The notes beneath the pieces were generated by a model. That model saw only the letters and a list, made by a program, of their open reading frames with translations, did not search any database and had not been told where the DNA came from. The translations under genes and the position numbers were made by a program. Positions 10,145-18,764 of a DNA stretch of 61,430 bases are shown here, piece by piece; positions within the stretch are counted from its first letter, which is position 1; each line of letters starts with the position of its first letter. The DNA is taken from contig NZ_JAFIFQ010000018.1 of the NCBI RefSeq assembly GCF_020831925.1, forward strand, positions 1 through 61,430, written 5' to 3'. Origin of the DNA: Alkalimonas sp. (GTDB taxonomy: Bacteria; Pseudomonadota; Gammaproteobacteria; Enterobacterales; Alteromonadaceae).

Positions 10145-11323
10145 ATGCACACCAGACTAGCCAATCTTTCCATCAGCCTCTTGCTGTTTGTTACCGCTTG
10201 TACGGCCAAACCACTACTATCAGTGACTTCAGCCGATCAATCCCCCGAAGCTACAAGCCTTTTCAATTGGCATCAGGCTAGTATTGCGTCCGGGTTTTCC
10301 GGCCTGGCTTTGGTGGTTCAGGACGACAACATCCTGCTCAAACAGGCCTATGGACTGGCCGACTATGAAGCTGGCCGAGCATTTACCACCGAAACCGTCT
10401 TTGATACCGGCTCTGTCACCAAGCAATTTACCTCTGCGGCAATTCTCACCCTGCAACAGCAAGGGCTCTTGTCGGTGCAGGATACCTTAGCGCAGTTTTT
10501 TCACGATGTGCCGGCAGATAAAGCCGGTATTAGCCTGCATCAGTTGCTAACCCACAGTGCCGGCCTGGTTGATAATCTCAAAGGTGGTGATTACAGCGCG
10601 GTTTCGCGCCAGCAGTTTCTGCAGCAGCTGTTTGCTTCCAAGCTGCACAGTGCTCCCGGCACCGAGTTTGCGTATTCAAACGCAGGCTATGGTTTGTTAG
10701 GCCTGGTGATAGAGCAGGTTTCAGGCCAAAGTTATGAGGCTTACCTGCAGCAATGGCTGTTTCAACCGGCGGGTATGCAGTATACCGGTTATGTGCAGCC
10801 CAAGTGGCAACCAGAGCAACTCGCTGTCGGCTACTATCAGGACCGACGCTGGTTTCAGCGGCTAAGACATGGTCTGAGCAAGAACGAGCTCCCGGCCAGG
10901 CGCTGGGGCAGCCCATTGGATCACAGCTGGGCAGAGGATGGCCCCTGGTGGAATCTGCATGCCAATGGCGGTTTGCTTTCCAGCCTGGATGATTTGTATC
11001 TGTGGTATCAGGCGTTGCAGTCGGACAAAATTCTGAACGATGAACAACGTAGCCTGCTGTTTACACCTCACCAGGCCACAACCCGGCCCGGGCTCTACTA
11101 CGGTTACGGCTGGATAATCGACAACAGCAACCCGGATGATGGCACCGTGATCCGCCACGGTGGCTCCAATGGCTTATTTACCATGGACTTTCGTATCCAA
11201 CGACAGGCAGAACAGCAACTATTGCTGCTATGGATGACCAACTATTCGGATCAATTCTTCAGCCAGAATCGTGATGCTTTGCTGCACGCAGTACCGTTCG
11301 ATCACCTTAAAAAGCACAAATAA
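10145..11323 (+). CDS. Serine beta-lactamase-like hydrolase (class C/PBP fold)
   Basis: A 392-residue protein with a lipoprotein-type signal (LLLFVTACTAK, Cys about 19). It carries the three active-site motifs of the serine beta-lactamase/penicillin-recognising family: S90-V-T-K93, Y177-S-N and a C-terminal HGG (VIRHGGSNG, about 338). Homologues of this broad family include esterases, D-aminopeptidases and EstB-like enzymes, so a role in antibiotic resistance should not be assumed. It would act in the periplasm or on a membrane face. A terminator lies 44 bases downstream. Confidence 0.85.
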   Translation: MHTRLANLSISLLLFVTACTAKPLLSVTSADQSPEATSLFNWHQASIASGFSGLALVVQDDNILLKQAYGLADYEAGRAFTTETVFDTGSVTKQFTSAAILTLQQQGLLSVQDTLAQFFHDVPADKAGISLHQLLTHSAGLVDNLKGGDYSAVSRQQFLQQLFASKLHSAPGTEFAYSNAGYGLLGLVIEQVSGQSYEAYLQQWLFQPAGMQYTGYVQPKWQPEQLAVGYYQDRRWFQRLRHGLSKNELPARRWGSPLDHSWAEDGPWWNLHANGGLLSSLDDLYLWYQALQSDKILNDEQRSLLFTPHQATTRPGLYYGYGWIIDNSNPDDGTVIRHGGSNGLFTMDFRIQRQAEQQLLLLWMTNYSDQFFSQNRDALLHAVPFDHLKKHK

Positions 11324-11367
11324 AGAACTTTTTTTTCACAAAATAATTGTTTAATATTGCAAACAGG

Positions 11368-11390
11368 CAGCGGAACTGTCCCGCTGTTTT
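11368..11390 (+). terminator. Terminator between the hydrolase and DUF4019 genes
   Basis: CAGCGG and CCGCTG form a 6-bp stem around a 7-base loop, followed by TTTT. It ends 23 bases before the DUF4019 start. A TAATAT box lies just upstream, so it could also act as a leader attenuator for the following gene. Confidence 0.6.
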
Positions 11391-11413
11391 CAAATAATGG
11401 AGCCGGATGCCTT

Positions 11414-11809
11414 ATGAAAAATCTCCTGATTGCCACCTGTTGCCTGCTACTGAGTAGCTTTTGCTTTGCCAGTGAGCATGGAAAAAACACGGCCTTGAAC
11501 TGGCTGCAACTGATTGATCAGGGCCAGTATGAAACCAGCTGGCAGCAAGCCGGCTCAATGGTGCAACAACAACTGAGCGCAAGCCAATGGCAGGACACAC
11601 TGCACAAGGCACGGCAGCCTTTCGGTGCCTTGCAAAACCGCGCAGTGCTGAGTCAGCAAGAGCACGCCTCCTTACCCGGTCTGCCGGATGGTCGCTACCT
11701 GGTGCTGACCTTGCAAAGCCAGTTTGAACACAAGGCCGAGGCCGTTGAAACCCTGACACTGAGCTTTGAGCAAGGTGAGTGGCGAGCGATTGGTTATTTT
11801 ATCCGGTAG
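11414..11809 (+). CDS. DUF4019 family secreted protein
   Basis: The 131-residue protein has a cleavable signal peptide (MKNLLIATCCLLLSSFCFAS) and a compact domain. That domain starts ALNWLQLIDQGQYETSWQQA and ends EQGEWRAIGYFIR, the pattern of DUF4019 proteins, which look like a small NTF2-like fold of unknown role. ATG 11414 is chosen because it begins the signal peptide; the longer frame upstream crosses the terminator. It is a monocistronic gene with a convergent dehydrogenase on its right. Confidence 0.75.
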   Translation: MKNLLIATCCLLLSSFCFASEHGKNTALNWLQLIDQGQYETSWQQAGSMVQQQLSASQWQDTLHKARQPFGALQNRAVLSQQEHASLPGLPDGRYLVLTLQSQFEHKAEAVETLTLSFEQGEWRAIGYFIR

Positions 11810-11904
11810 GCCAGCTTCGCCAACCACCAGGATGGCAAAGGCTTTGGTTCAGACTGTTATTTCCCCACTGGTAGCTTTAACCCTAGCCTTGTGATCATTG
11901 CCTG

Positions 11905-12666
11905 CTATCGCATGCCCTTATGCTGTGCTCCATCGATGGAAATGCATTCTCCGGTTACCCAGTGCGCACGGGGCGAGGCCAAAAATACAGCCACATCTGC
12001 AATCTCTTCGGCAGTGCCAAGGCGTCCGGCCGGGATGCTGGCTGTCGCCATCTGGTAGATCTCAGGTTGTTCAGCCTTTATGTGAGCCCAGATCCCGCCC
12101 GGAAACTCGGTTGAGCCTGGCGCGATCGCATTGGCTCGGATCCCCTGTGCCGCATGCATTACCGCCAGCTTTTTGGCATAGGCGATAAGCGCAGCCTTGG
12201 CAGCCGTGTAGCCGTAATCTGGCATAGGATCACACTCTAGGCCGGAGGTTGATGAAACCAATACAATGGAGCCACTGCCCTGCTCAAGCATCCAGGGAAT
12301 AACCTGCTCACAGGCATGGACGGCTGCCATTAGATCGACCTTCAAGCTGGCATCCCAGTCCTGCAGGCTTGGCCCTACTGCCAGCGCCGAGGCGTTATGT
12401 ACCAGAATATCAACACCACCCAAAGCCGCTCTGGCAGCGTCGATAAAAGCCGACAGGGCTTTTGGGTCCGCGACATCGCAACTCGCCGCATAGACGTTGA
12501 CACCCGTCTGATTAAGTTCATGCTCGGTTTTGCGGAGTGCGGTTTCATCACGGGCGCAAATTGCGACATTCGCGCCTTCGGCAGCGAGGCCTAAAGCAAT
12601 AGCGCGGCCTATGCCACGGCTGGCACCAAGAACGATGCAGTTACGACCTTTAAGTTTGAGATCCAT
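11905..12666 (-). CDS. Short-chain dehydrogenase/reductase
   Basis: A 253-residue classical SDR. The Rossmann motif is GASRGIG near residue 14, with an acidic-free CARDE stretch after beta-2 that suggests NADP(H) preference. The NNAG position is HNAS here, a minor deviation. The catalytic YTAAK motif sits at about 155-159 with the serine of VSSTSG upstream. The C-terminal INA/EC-like ending (TGECISIDGAQHKG) is typical of 3-oxoacyl-ACP reductase-like and glucose dehydrogenase-like SDRs. Substrate cannot be read from the sequence. It is transcribed alone, and TATACT about 40 bases upstream on the minus strand may be its -10 box. Confidence 0.9.
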   Translation of the reverse strand: MDLKLKGRNCIVLGASRGIGRAIALGLAAEGANVAICARDETALRKTEHELNQTGVNVYAASCDVADPKALSAFIDAARAALGGVDILVHNASALAVGPSLQDWDASLKVDLMAAVHACEQVIPWMLEQGSGSIVLVSSTSGLECDPMPDYGYTAAKAALIAYAKKLAVMHAAQGIRANAIAPGSTEFPGGIWAHIKAEQPEIYQMATASIPAGRLGTAEEIADVAVFLASPRAHWVTGECISIDGAQHKGMR

Positions 12667-12819
12667 AGGAAAGTAGCCATAGTGAGGTGATAACTCTCAG
12701 TATAGATTTCACTGAAAGAAAAGGGGGTCTTTTAAGCACAATTTTCTACGCTAACCCGACCATTAAGTTACTGATGAAAGGGAGCTTAAAGTCTATCTGG
12801 TATGGTGCGATGCAAAGGG

Positions 12820-13227
12820 TTAACTGCCGGCAGAGACATAGCTCACCGTGAGCTTATCCCGCCGGCCCCAACTGTGTTCCGCTTTAAATTCAGAGCCGCT
12901 TAACTCCTTTTCGATAAAAAGCTCAGTGTTGGACAGCCAGCGGATCGGGTGTGGAAAATGCTCCGGGTGCCCTCTTTCGATAAAGATATTGCCACTTTTG
13001 TTCGGCAGTTTCGCCTTTGCCTTCAGAATAGAAATTTGGGTACTAAAATCGGTAGTGGCACCGCAGTCTCGTTGAAAGATCACTGCTTTATAGCGCTTAT
13101 CCGGCGAGATTATTTCGGCATGCACTTCGTTAGCGCACATACCTCCGGCCATGGTATGCAGTATCACCCCAACGAAGGCAATGGGCAGCACCACAATGAA
13201 TAGGACAATCTTTATCAGTGTCTTCAT
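12820..13227 (-). CDS. Small membrane-anchored or secreted protein (possibly DUF5412-like)
   Basis: A 135-residue protein with an N-terminal hydrophobic segment (IKIVLFIVVLPIAFVGVIL) and a periplasmic part with ISPDKRYKAVIFQRDCGATT and FSTQISILKA. This SPDxxYKAVxFxRDCGATT pattern is shared by a small family of uncharacterised proteins that I recall as DUF5412; I hold that name loosely. Two conserved cysteines (MCANE and RDCGA) may form a disulphide. It follows the DUF3667 gene in the same direction with a gap of 66 bases, so an operon is possible. Confidence 0.6.
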   Translation of the reverse strand: MKTLIKIVLFIVVLPIAFVGVILHTMAGGMCANEVHAEIISPDKRYKAVIFQRDCGATTDFSTQISILKAKAKLPNKSGNIFIERGHPEHFPHPIRWLSNTELFIEKELSGSEFKAEHSWGRRDKLTVSYVSAGS

Positions 13228-13293
13228 CTAAACCTCATCAGCAAAACACGATTAAAAAACTTGTGTAGGCTCTTTCCTGCGAAGGGCAGCGCA

Positions 13294-14271
13294 CTACATC
13301 CACAACACACTCAGCACTATCAGCGCCAGAAAAGCGCAGAGGAAAATCAGGTTGTAGATGGAACTGGTAAGCCAAAACTTCAGCACCGTTTTGCTCCAAC
13401 CCTGCTGGTAGTAAAATTTCTGGCACAGCAGCAAGTACAAAGGGATCCACCACAGCAAAGCGGTTTTCAACCAGCCCACCGAGCTGGCCAGCCAGGGCCA
13501 GGGGATGCTGCTTTGCAGCATGCCAAGCAGCAACACAAAAACGCCCATTTGCAAAATAAAGCTGTGGCTATGCAGCGCCAGGATCAGGTGCTCCATGTAA
13601 AAACGGTTGGAGCGGATGTACATCAGCTTCAGTAGCAAGGCAAACAGCGGTAGCAGCAAAAACATCATTTGCGGTGCCAGTGAAAAAAACTTATTGATTG
13701 CGAGTTTAGGGCTGGCTATCAACGCATTAAAACGCTCATCAACCCGCTGCTGGGTTGCATCGGAAAGAAAAGGCAGTGGCAAAGCATAGGGCAGCTTTTC
13801 CACGCCAACAAACTGAGTTGGTCCATTGTCAGGCGCTGTTGTTGCGTCACCACGGGCCTCGGCCTCAATTTTTTGCATCAGCTCGCGCAGGGTTAGTTGG
13901 CTGCCATCCTCAATTTCTATAAGAATGCTGTCAGGATCGGTGTGAGAACTTTCTTCAATCGCCTGATGCGGGACCAACTGGGCAAGAATGAGAAAGGTGA
14001 GTACCGAGGTAAAAATATACAATCGCAGCGGCGGCACATAGGGCACCCGATGCCCCTGCACATAGCGTCTGGTTAAAAAGCCAGGACGAAACCACAGCGG
14101 CCACAAAGTGCGCCATAAACGGCTGTCCCAGTTGCTAAATTCGCCAAAAAACTCGCTCAAAACCCCGCTTAAGTTTCGAATGTAGCTCTTTTTCTCCTGA
14201 CCGCAGTGATGGCAGAAGGCCCCTTGCAGGGCAGTGCCGCAGTTATCGCAGTGTTTTAGCAAGGTTTCCAT
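13294..14271 (-). CDS. DUF3667 membrane protein with N-terminal zinc ribbon
   Basis: The 325-residue protein opens with a two-CxxC zinc ribbon (HCDNCG, then FCHHCGQ). An amphipathic segment with LWFRPGFLTRRYVQGHRVPYV follows, the characteristic signature of DUF3667 proteins. Several membrane helices follow at about 93-112 and across the C-terminal third (about 210-325). The internal region between helices is acidic. The function of the family is unknown. I chose ATG 14271, which starts directly before the ribbon, instead of a TTG 63 bases upstream. Confidence 0.75.
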   Translation of the reverse strand: METLLKHCDNCGTALQGAFCHHCGQEKKSYIRNLSGVLSEFFGEFSNWDSRLWRTLWPLWFRPGFLTRRYVQGHRVPYVPPLRLYIFTSVLTFLILAQLVPHQAIEESSHTDPDSILIEIEDGSQLTLRELMQKIEAEARGDATTAPDNGPTQFVGVEKLPYALPLPFLSDATQQRVDERFNALIASPKLAINKFFSLAPQMMFLLLPLFALLLKLMYIRSNRFYMEHLILALHSHSFILQMGVFVLLLGMLQSSIPWPWLASSVGWLKTALLWWIPLYLLLCQKFYYQQGWSKTVLKFWLTSSIYNLIFLCAFLALIVLSVLWM

Positions 14272-14356
14272 GCTGTTTATTCTTGTTATGTAAAAGTCCT
14301 GTACTGATTTTACGTGAGCGCTGGGTTTTGGCAATAGCCCGCATAAAAGCTGCCGT

Positions 14357-14379
14357 ACCGACCATGGTCGGCTTTTTTT
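14357..14379 (+). terminator. Palindromic hairpin with T-run upstream of sthA
   Basis: CCGACCATGGTCGG (14358-14371) is a perfect 14-bp palindrome, and the run CTTTTTTT follows on the plus strand. It has terminator form, yet no plus-strand gene precedes it; the neighbouring gene to the left is on the minus strand. It lies about 60-80 bases before sthA and upstream of the likely sthA -10 box (TATACT 14402-14407). It may end an antisense or small transcript, or serve as a protein-binding palindrome. Confidence 0.5.
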
Positions 14380-14438
14380 CAGTGTGAAATCAGGCTATTG
14401 TTATACTAATTTTGAAACTGGCTGAGATGGAGCCGCCT

Positions 14439-15860
14439 GTGGCGACAAAAACCAAGCAAAAAACCCCTGCTTACGACTTTGATAGCATTATTATCGGCAC
14501 CGGTCCCGGCGGTGAAGGCGCAGCCATGAGCCTGGCGAAAAGTGGCCAGCAGGTCGCAGTCATTGAACGCTATCAATCGGTTGGCGGTGGTTGCACCCAT
14601 TGGGGCACCATCCCATCCAAAGCGCTACGCCATTCGGTCAGCCGCTACATTGAATACAAAGAAAACCCGCTGTTTCAGCTGGATGAAAACAAAACCCATC
14701 TGACCTTTGATGAAATCTTAAAGCATGCCGCTGGCGTGATCCGCAAACAGGTGCGACTACGCAGCAGCTTTTACGATCGCAACCGGGTGACCATTTTCCA
14801 TGGCGATGCCACCTTTATTGGCCCGCATCAGCTGGAAATCACCGAAGCCGATGGGTCTAAGCAAGTGATCAGCGCCGCCAATATTGTCATTGCCAGTGGC
14901 TCGCGCCCGTACCGGCCGGCCAATGTCGATTTTAACCACCCACGCATTTACGACAGCGATACCATTTTGTCGCTGCGCGATGATCCACGCCATGTCATTA
15001 TTTATGGTGCCGGGGTCATTGGCTGTGAGTACGCCTCTATTTTCCGTGGCCTTGGGGTGCGGGTGGATCTGGTGAATAACCGCGATCGTCTGCTGGCCTT
15101 TATGGACAGCGAAATCTCCGACTCGCTGAGCTACCACTTCTGGAATTCCGGCATCAATATTCGCCACGGCGAAGAGTTCGAAAGCATTGAGGGCCGGGAC
15201 GATGGTGTGGTGATGCACTTAAAATCCGGCAAAAAAATGAAAGCCGACTGCATTCTGTTTGCCAACGGCCGTACCGGTAACACCGATAGCCTGAATCTGG
15301 CAGCTGTGGGGCTAAAAGCCGATGGCCGGGGTCAGCTAAAGGTAAACGACAACTATCAGACCGAGGTGCCGCATATCTATGCGGTTGGCGATGTGATTGG
15401 CTACCCAAGCCTGGCTAGTGCTGCCTACGATCAGGGCCGGATTGTCGGCACCGCCATTGTCAAAGGCAACTGCGAAACCCGTTTAATTGAAGACATTCCG
15501 GTTGGCATTTACACCATTCCGGAAATAAGCTCAGTGGGTAAAACCGAGCAGGAGCTCACTGCAGCCCGCATTCCCTACGAAGTAGGTCGGGCGCAGTTCA
15601 AACATCTGGCCCGGGCGCAAATAGCCAACACCAATGCCGGCAGCCTGAAACTGCTGTTTCACCGTGAAACGAAAGAAATCTTGGGCATTCACTGCTTTGG
15701 CGAGCGGGCAGCGGAAATCGTCCATATCGGCCAGGCTATTATGATGCAAAAAGATGGTGGCAATACCATTGAGTACTTTGTGCATACCACCTTCAATTAC
15801 CCGACCATGGCCGAAGCCTACCGGGTGGCGGCATTAAATGGGTTAAACCGGTTGTTTTAA
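14439..15860 (+). CDS. sthA: Soluble pyridine nucleotide transhydrogenase
   Basis: SthA is an FAD enzyme that transfers hydride between NADPH and NAD+, balancing the two pools in the cytosol. The protein closely follows E. coli SthA throughout, including [17 protein letters not shown] and [17 protein letters not shown] (the family lacks the second redox cysteine of lipoamide dehydrogenases). It ends [20 protein letters not shown] like its homologue. The start is uncertain: GTG 14439 has GGAG six bases upstream and would give 473 residues starting (M)ATKTKQK; ATG 14427 in the same frame has a poor ribosome site. A TATACT box at 14402-14407 fits a short leader. The gene is followed by a strong terminator. 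Confidence 0.96.
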   Translation: MATKTKQKTPAYDFDSIIIGTGPGGEGAAMSLAKSGQQVAVIERYQSVGGGCTHWGTIPSKALRHSVSRYIEYKENPLFQLDENKTHLTFDEILKHAAGVIRKQVRLRSSFYDRNRVTIFHGDATFIGPHQLEITEADGSKQVISAANIVIASGSRPYRPANVDFNHPRIYDSDTILSLRDDPRHVIIYGAGVIGCEYASIFRGLGVRVDLVNNRDRLLAFMDSEISDSLSYHFWNSGINIRHGEEFESIEGRDDGVVMHLKSGKKMKADCILFANGRTGNTDSLNLAAVGLKADGRGQLKVNDNYQTEVPHIYAVGDVIGYPSLASAAYDQGRIVGTAIVKGNCETRLIEDIPVGIYTIPEISSVGKTEQELTAARIPYEVGRAQFKHLARAQIANTNAGSLKLLFHRETKEILGIHCFGERAAEIVHIGQAIMMQKDGGNTIEYFVHTTFNYPTMAEAYRVAALNGLNRLF

Positions 15861-15877
15861 GGTGTAGCACTGCCTTT

Positions 15878-15918
15878 AAACGCACAAAGCCTGGCAGTTG
15901 CCGGGCTTTGTGCGTTTT
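15878..15918 (+). terminator. sthA/hemE convergent terminator
   Basis: AAACGCACAAAGCC (from 15878) pairs with GGCTTTGTGCGTTTT (to 15918) in a 14-bp stem, and T residues follow on the plus strand. It lies between the convergent sthA and hemE stops and may serve both strands. Confidence 0.85.
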
Positions 15919-15925
15919 ACCGAAT

Positions 15926-16999
15926 TTAATCATCGGTATTCATATGGTAGGTCGGGCTAAAGGATTGCACTGCCTCGACAAACACACTCACCCGCTCTGG
16001 ATCCACATCCGGCGTAATACCATGACCCAGGTTAAACACATGGCCGGTGCCCTGACCATAACCATCCAGAATGGTCTGTACTTCCTGGCGAATGCGTTCT
16101 GGGGTACCCAGTAAAATATTCGGGTCCATATTGCCTTGCAGAGCCACCTTATCGCCAATGCGCTTTCGCGCCTGGCCAATATCCATGGTCCAGTCCAGGC
16201 CAACACCATCGCAACCGGTGGCTGCGATTTGTTCCAGCCAAAGGCCGCCATTTTTGGTGAACAAGGTCACCGGTACCTTGCGGCCGTCGGCTTCGCGGGT
16301 TAAACCGTCGACAATTTGCTGCATGTAACTGAGCGAATGCTCTTTGTAATCACGCGGGGTCAGCACACCACCCCAGGTATCAAAAATCATCACCGACTGC
16401 GCACCAGCGGCAATTTGTGCATTCAGGTACAAGATGACACTTTGCGCCAGCTTATCCAGCAGCATATGCAGCACTTCCGGCTCGCTGTACATCATTTTCT
16501 TAATAATGCTGAAGGTTTTGCTGCTACCGCCTTCGACCATATAGGTAGCCAGCGTCCAAGGGCTGCCGGAGAAGCCAATCAGCGGCACTTCGCCGTTCAG
16601 CTCGCGGCGAATGGTACGCACCGCATCCATCACATAACGCAATTCCTGCTCAGGATCGGGTATTGGCAAGTTGACCACTTCCATAAAGTCACGGATTGGT
16701 CGCTCAAACTTAGGTCCTTCACCAGCACCAAAGTACAAGCCCAGCCCCATCGCATCCGGGATGGTCAAAATATCGCTGAATAAAATAGCTGCGTCCATCG
16801 GATAACGGCGTAGCGGCTGCATGGTCACTTCACATGCAAGCTCCGGGTTTTTGCACAGCGACATAAAGTCGCCAGCCTGAGCACGGGTAGCACGGTACTC
16901 TGGCAGGTAGCGACCGGCCTGGCGCATCATCCAGATTGGGGTACGATCTACAGGTTCTTTGCACAAGGCGCGCAGGTAACGATCATTTTTTAATTGCAT
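15926..16999 (-). CDS. hemE: Uroporphyrinogen decarboxylase
   Basis: HemE removes four carboxyl groups from uroporphyrinogen III to give coproporphyrinogen III in haem synthesis. The 357-residue length fits the family (E. coli 354). N-terminal [19 protein letters not shown] carries the substrate-binding arginines, and [17 protein letters not shown] and [13 protein letters not shown] are further signatures. It follows nudC in the same direction, as in E. coli, but 234 bases separate the two and a plus-strand small RNA candidate sits in that gap. Confidence 0.97.
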   Translation of the reverse strand: MQLKNDRYLRALCKEPVDRTPIWMMRQAGRYLPEYRATRAQAGDFMSLCKNPELACEVTMQPLRRYPMDAAILFSDILTIPDAMGLGLYFGAGEGPKFERPIRDFMEVVNLPIPDPEQELRYVMDAVRTIRRELNGEVPLIGFSGSPWTLATYMVEGGSSKTFSIIKKMMYSEPEVLHMLLDKLAQSVILYLNAQIAAGAQSVMIFDTWGGVLTPRDYKEHSLSYMQQIVDGLTREADGRKVPVTLFTKNGGLWLEQIAATGCDGVGLDWTMDIGQARKRIGDKVALQGNMDPNILLGTPERIRQEVQTILDGYGQGTGHVFNLGHGITPDVDPERVSVFVEAVQSFSPTYHMNTDD

Positions 17000-17126
17000 G
17001 ATGGGATCTGTCCTCGGAGTGAATGGTGCTATCTTAGCATTGCTGCAGCCAGTGCTCTAGTTCCAATGCGGATCCGAATCAAACTGACTGCAGACTGAAT
17101 TTTGCAAAAAAAGTTCAAAAAGTCGC

Positions 17127-17155
17127 TTGTATGCCAGAAAAACATCTGCTATAAA
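17127..17155 (+). promoter_or_regulatory. Sigma-70-type promoter for the candidate small RNA
   Basis: TTGTAT (17127-17132) and TATAAA (17150-17155) are separated by exactly 17 bases, an optimal spacing. The start point would be about 17162, and no open reading frame of note follows before a terminator near 17248. Confidence 0.65.
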
Positions 17156-17161
17156 ATGAAG

Positions 17162-17248
17162 GCGCTAGTGAAGAATAAGAATAAAGAAGCCCGTTCACGG
17201 GACCTTCTAATCACTTCGGTGATTTAAGCCACATTATGTGGCTTTTTT
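17162..17248 (+). ncRNA. Candidate small RNA with three hairpins, antisense to the nudC 3' end
   Basis: Downstream of a well-spaced promoter lie three consecutive stems. First, AGAAG...CTTCT encloses CCCG-TTCA-CGGG (17185-17208). Second, AATCAC-TTCG-GTGATT (17209-17224) has a UUCG tetraloop. Third, AAGCCAC-ATTAT-GTGGCTT (17226-17244) runs into six T and has terminator form. The transcript would be about 87 nt with a 20-nt single-stranded A/G-rich 5' end. Its last 15 bases lie antisense to the final codons of nudC. I cannot match it to a known RNA family. A 3'-UTR or bidirectional terminator role is an alternative, but promoter plus stems plus T-run favours an independent RNA. Confidence 0.6.
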
Positions 17249-18049
17249 ATTGCCTGCAATTCGCTGTTTCACCCGCTCAATCATCTGACCCGATAGGGTT
17301 TGTGCCGGTGGTACCTCGGGCAGTTTTGTTACATCAAACCAATGGGCCTCTTCAATTTCATTTGGCTGGCAACGAATCTCTCCCCCTGCATAACGAGCAA
17401 TAAAACCAGTCATCAATGAATGCGGAAAAGGCCAGGGCTGACTGCCAACATACTCTAGCTGGTCGATATCAAGTCCTACTTCTTCTTTGACTTCCCGTAA
17501 CGCGGCTTGCTCTAGAGTTTCAGCCGACTCGACAAAACCTGCCAGAATGGAGAAGAACCCTGCTTTGTGCCGGCTGGAACGCGCCAGCAATAATTGCTCA
17601 CCCTTCACCACTGCAACCAGCACACAAGGGGCGATGCGCGGGTAGCAACGATGGCCACAACGGTGGCATAAGGCTGCGAGCTCCCAGCTCACCAGATGCA
17701 TGGCCGAGCCGCACTGACCACAAAAACGGTGTGTTTGCATAAAAAGCGCGACCTGCACCGCCCTGGCGGCCAGTTCAAATACCGCATCGCCATAACGCAG
17801 CAACTGCCTGGGGTTTTGCCAGTTCTCTTCATCATCTCGATGATCGTTGACCACCCAATAATACACCGGCTGCCCCTCAAACTCGCCCAGGGTACCGCTT
17901 TGCTCTGGCTCACCAAAGAAGGGTACCAGCTCGGCCATGCTACTAAAATGCAAGCCATGCTGCGCTTCGGGCCAGTAAAGCCGCTGCTGATTGACTATCA
18001 GCCAGTAGCCCTGGGTCTCGGCTTTTAGTGGTAAACTGTGACTGATCAT
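17234..18049 (-). CDS. nudC: NAD-capped RNA hydrolase / NADH pyrophosphatase
   Basis: NudC cleaves NADH and removes NAD caps from RNA 5' ends. In the 271-residue protein the zinc ribbon cysteines are C110, C113, C128 and C131. The Nudix box spans 171-193 (GFVESAETLEQAALREVKEE...), and the family-specific SQPWPFPHS motif starts at 203. An AAGGAT site precedes the ATG at 18049. Its last codons overlap the terminator of the plus-strand RNA candidate. rsd is divergent on the right, the same neighbourhood as in E. coli (rsd-nudC-hemE). Confidence 0.96.
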   Translation of the reverse strand: MISHSLPLKAETQGYWLIVNQQRLYWPEAQHGLHFSSMAELVPFFGEPEQSGTLGEFEGQPVYYWVVNDHRDDEENWQNPRQLLRYGDAVFELAARAVQVALFMQTHRFCGQCGSAMHLVSWELAALCHRCGHRCYPRIAPCVLVAVVKGEQLLLARSSRHKAGFFSILAGFVESAETLEQAALREVKEEVGLDIDQLEYVGSQPWPFPHSLMTGFIARYAGGEIRCQPNEIEEAHWFDVTKLPEVPPAQTLSGQMIERVKQRIAGNKKAT

Positions 18050-18212
18050 CGTTTATCCTTGTTTTAGGAACATTTAGCAACAATGGTTGGCCTGTTGCCT
18101 GACTGGGGGTATGATAAATGGTCAAAGAGTTCAGACCAATGAAAAAACAATTGATTTTAGCGGCAGAATTCTTTTAAGTAGACGATAGACCAGACAGGGT
18201 AAGGAGCAGGTC

Positions 18213-18698
18213 ATGTATAGGCGGGTTCAGGCAGCACAACAAAAGTGGGGCGGCGCTTTAACCGCAATCGATCATTGGCTGGAAGAACGCCAGCAATTGA
18301 TCATCAGCTATTGCAAACTGGCGGGCTTACCTCCCTTTGACGACAAGCAGCGTGCCAAACCCAGCCAGGAAGCAGTGCAGGAGTTCTGTCAAATTCTGAT
18401 GGACTACCTGTCGGCCGGTCATTTTGAAGTTTATGAGCAGATCGTATCCGAATGTGCGGTTAACGGCACCGATAGCCGGCAACTGGCCAATCGCTTGTAT
18501 CCAAAGATTGCCGCTTCTACGGACTTAGCATTGGATTTTAATGATAAATATGCGGATCACTTCAGCACCCGGCAAAGTGGTGCCTTTGATCTGGAACTAT
18601 CTGATCTGGGGCAGGCACTGGAAGAGCGCTTCGAGTTAGAAGATGAGCTGATCCACACCTTGCATCACAAGCACAGCGATCGGCAAACCACAGCCTAG
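18213..18698 (+). CDS. rsd: Regulator of sigma D (anti-sigma-70 factor)
   Basis: Rsd binds sigma-70 region 4 in stationary phase and favours alternative sigma factors. The 161-residue helical protein shows the family features: a W-E-R segment near residue 23 (HWLEERQQLIISYCKLAGLP), the central FCQILMDYLSAGHFEVYEQI, and LGQALEERFELEDELI near the C terminus. The AGGAGCAG site upstream supports the ATG. It is divergent from nudC; the 160-base gap should hold both promoters (a TTGATT/TTAAGT pair at about 18152-18180 is a weak candidate). A bidirectional terminator follows. Confidence 0.93.
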   Translation: MYRRVQAAQQKWGGALTAIDHWLEERQQLIISYCKLAGLPPFDDKQRAKPSQEAVQEFCQILMDYLSAGHFEVYEQIVSECAVNGTDSRQLANRLYPKIAASTDLALDFNDKYADHFSTRQSGAFDLELSDLGQALEERFELEDELIHTLHHKHSDRQTTA

Positions 18699-18720
18699 CG
18701 CTAAGTTAATGCAGACAGCA

Positions 18721-18747
18721 AAAGGGCAGCTCATGGCTGCCCTTTTT
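18721..18747. terminator. Bidirectional terminator between rsd and fkpA
   Basis: AAAGGGCAGC pairs with GCTGCCCTTT over a 5-base loop (10 bp). The plus strand continues in T and the minus strand also reads TTTT after the stem. It lies between two convergent genes. Confidence 0.85.
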
Positions 18748-18764
18748 CGTGGTTGGGTTGGCCG

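Noticed and set aside
10145-11323. Antibiotic-resistance beta-lactamase
   Set aside because: The motifs fit, but this fold includes many esterases and peptidases, and nothing nearby suggests resistance.
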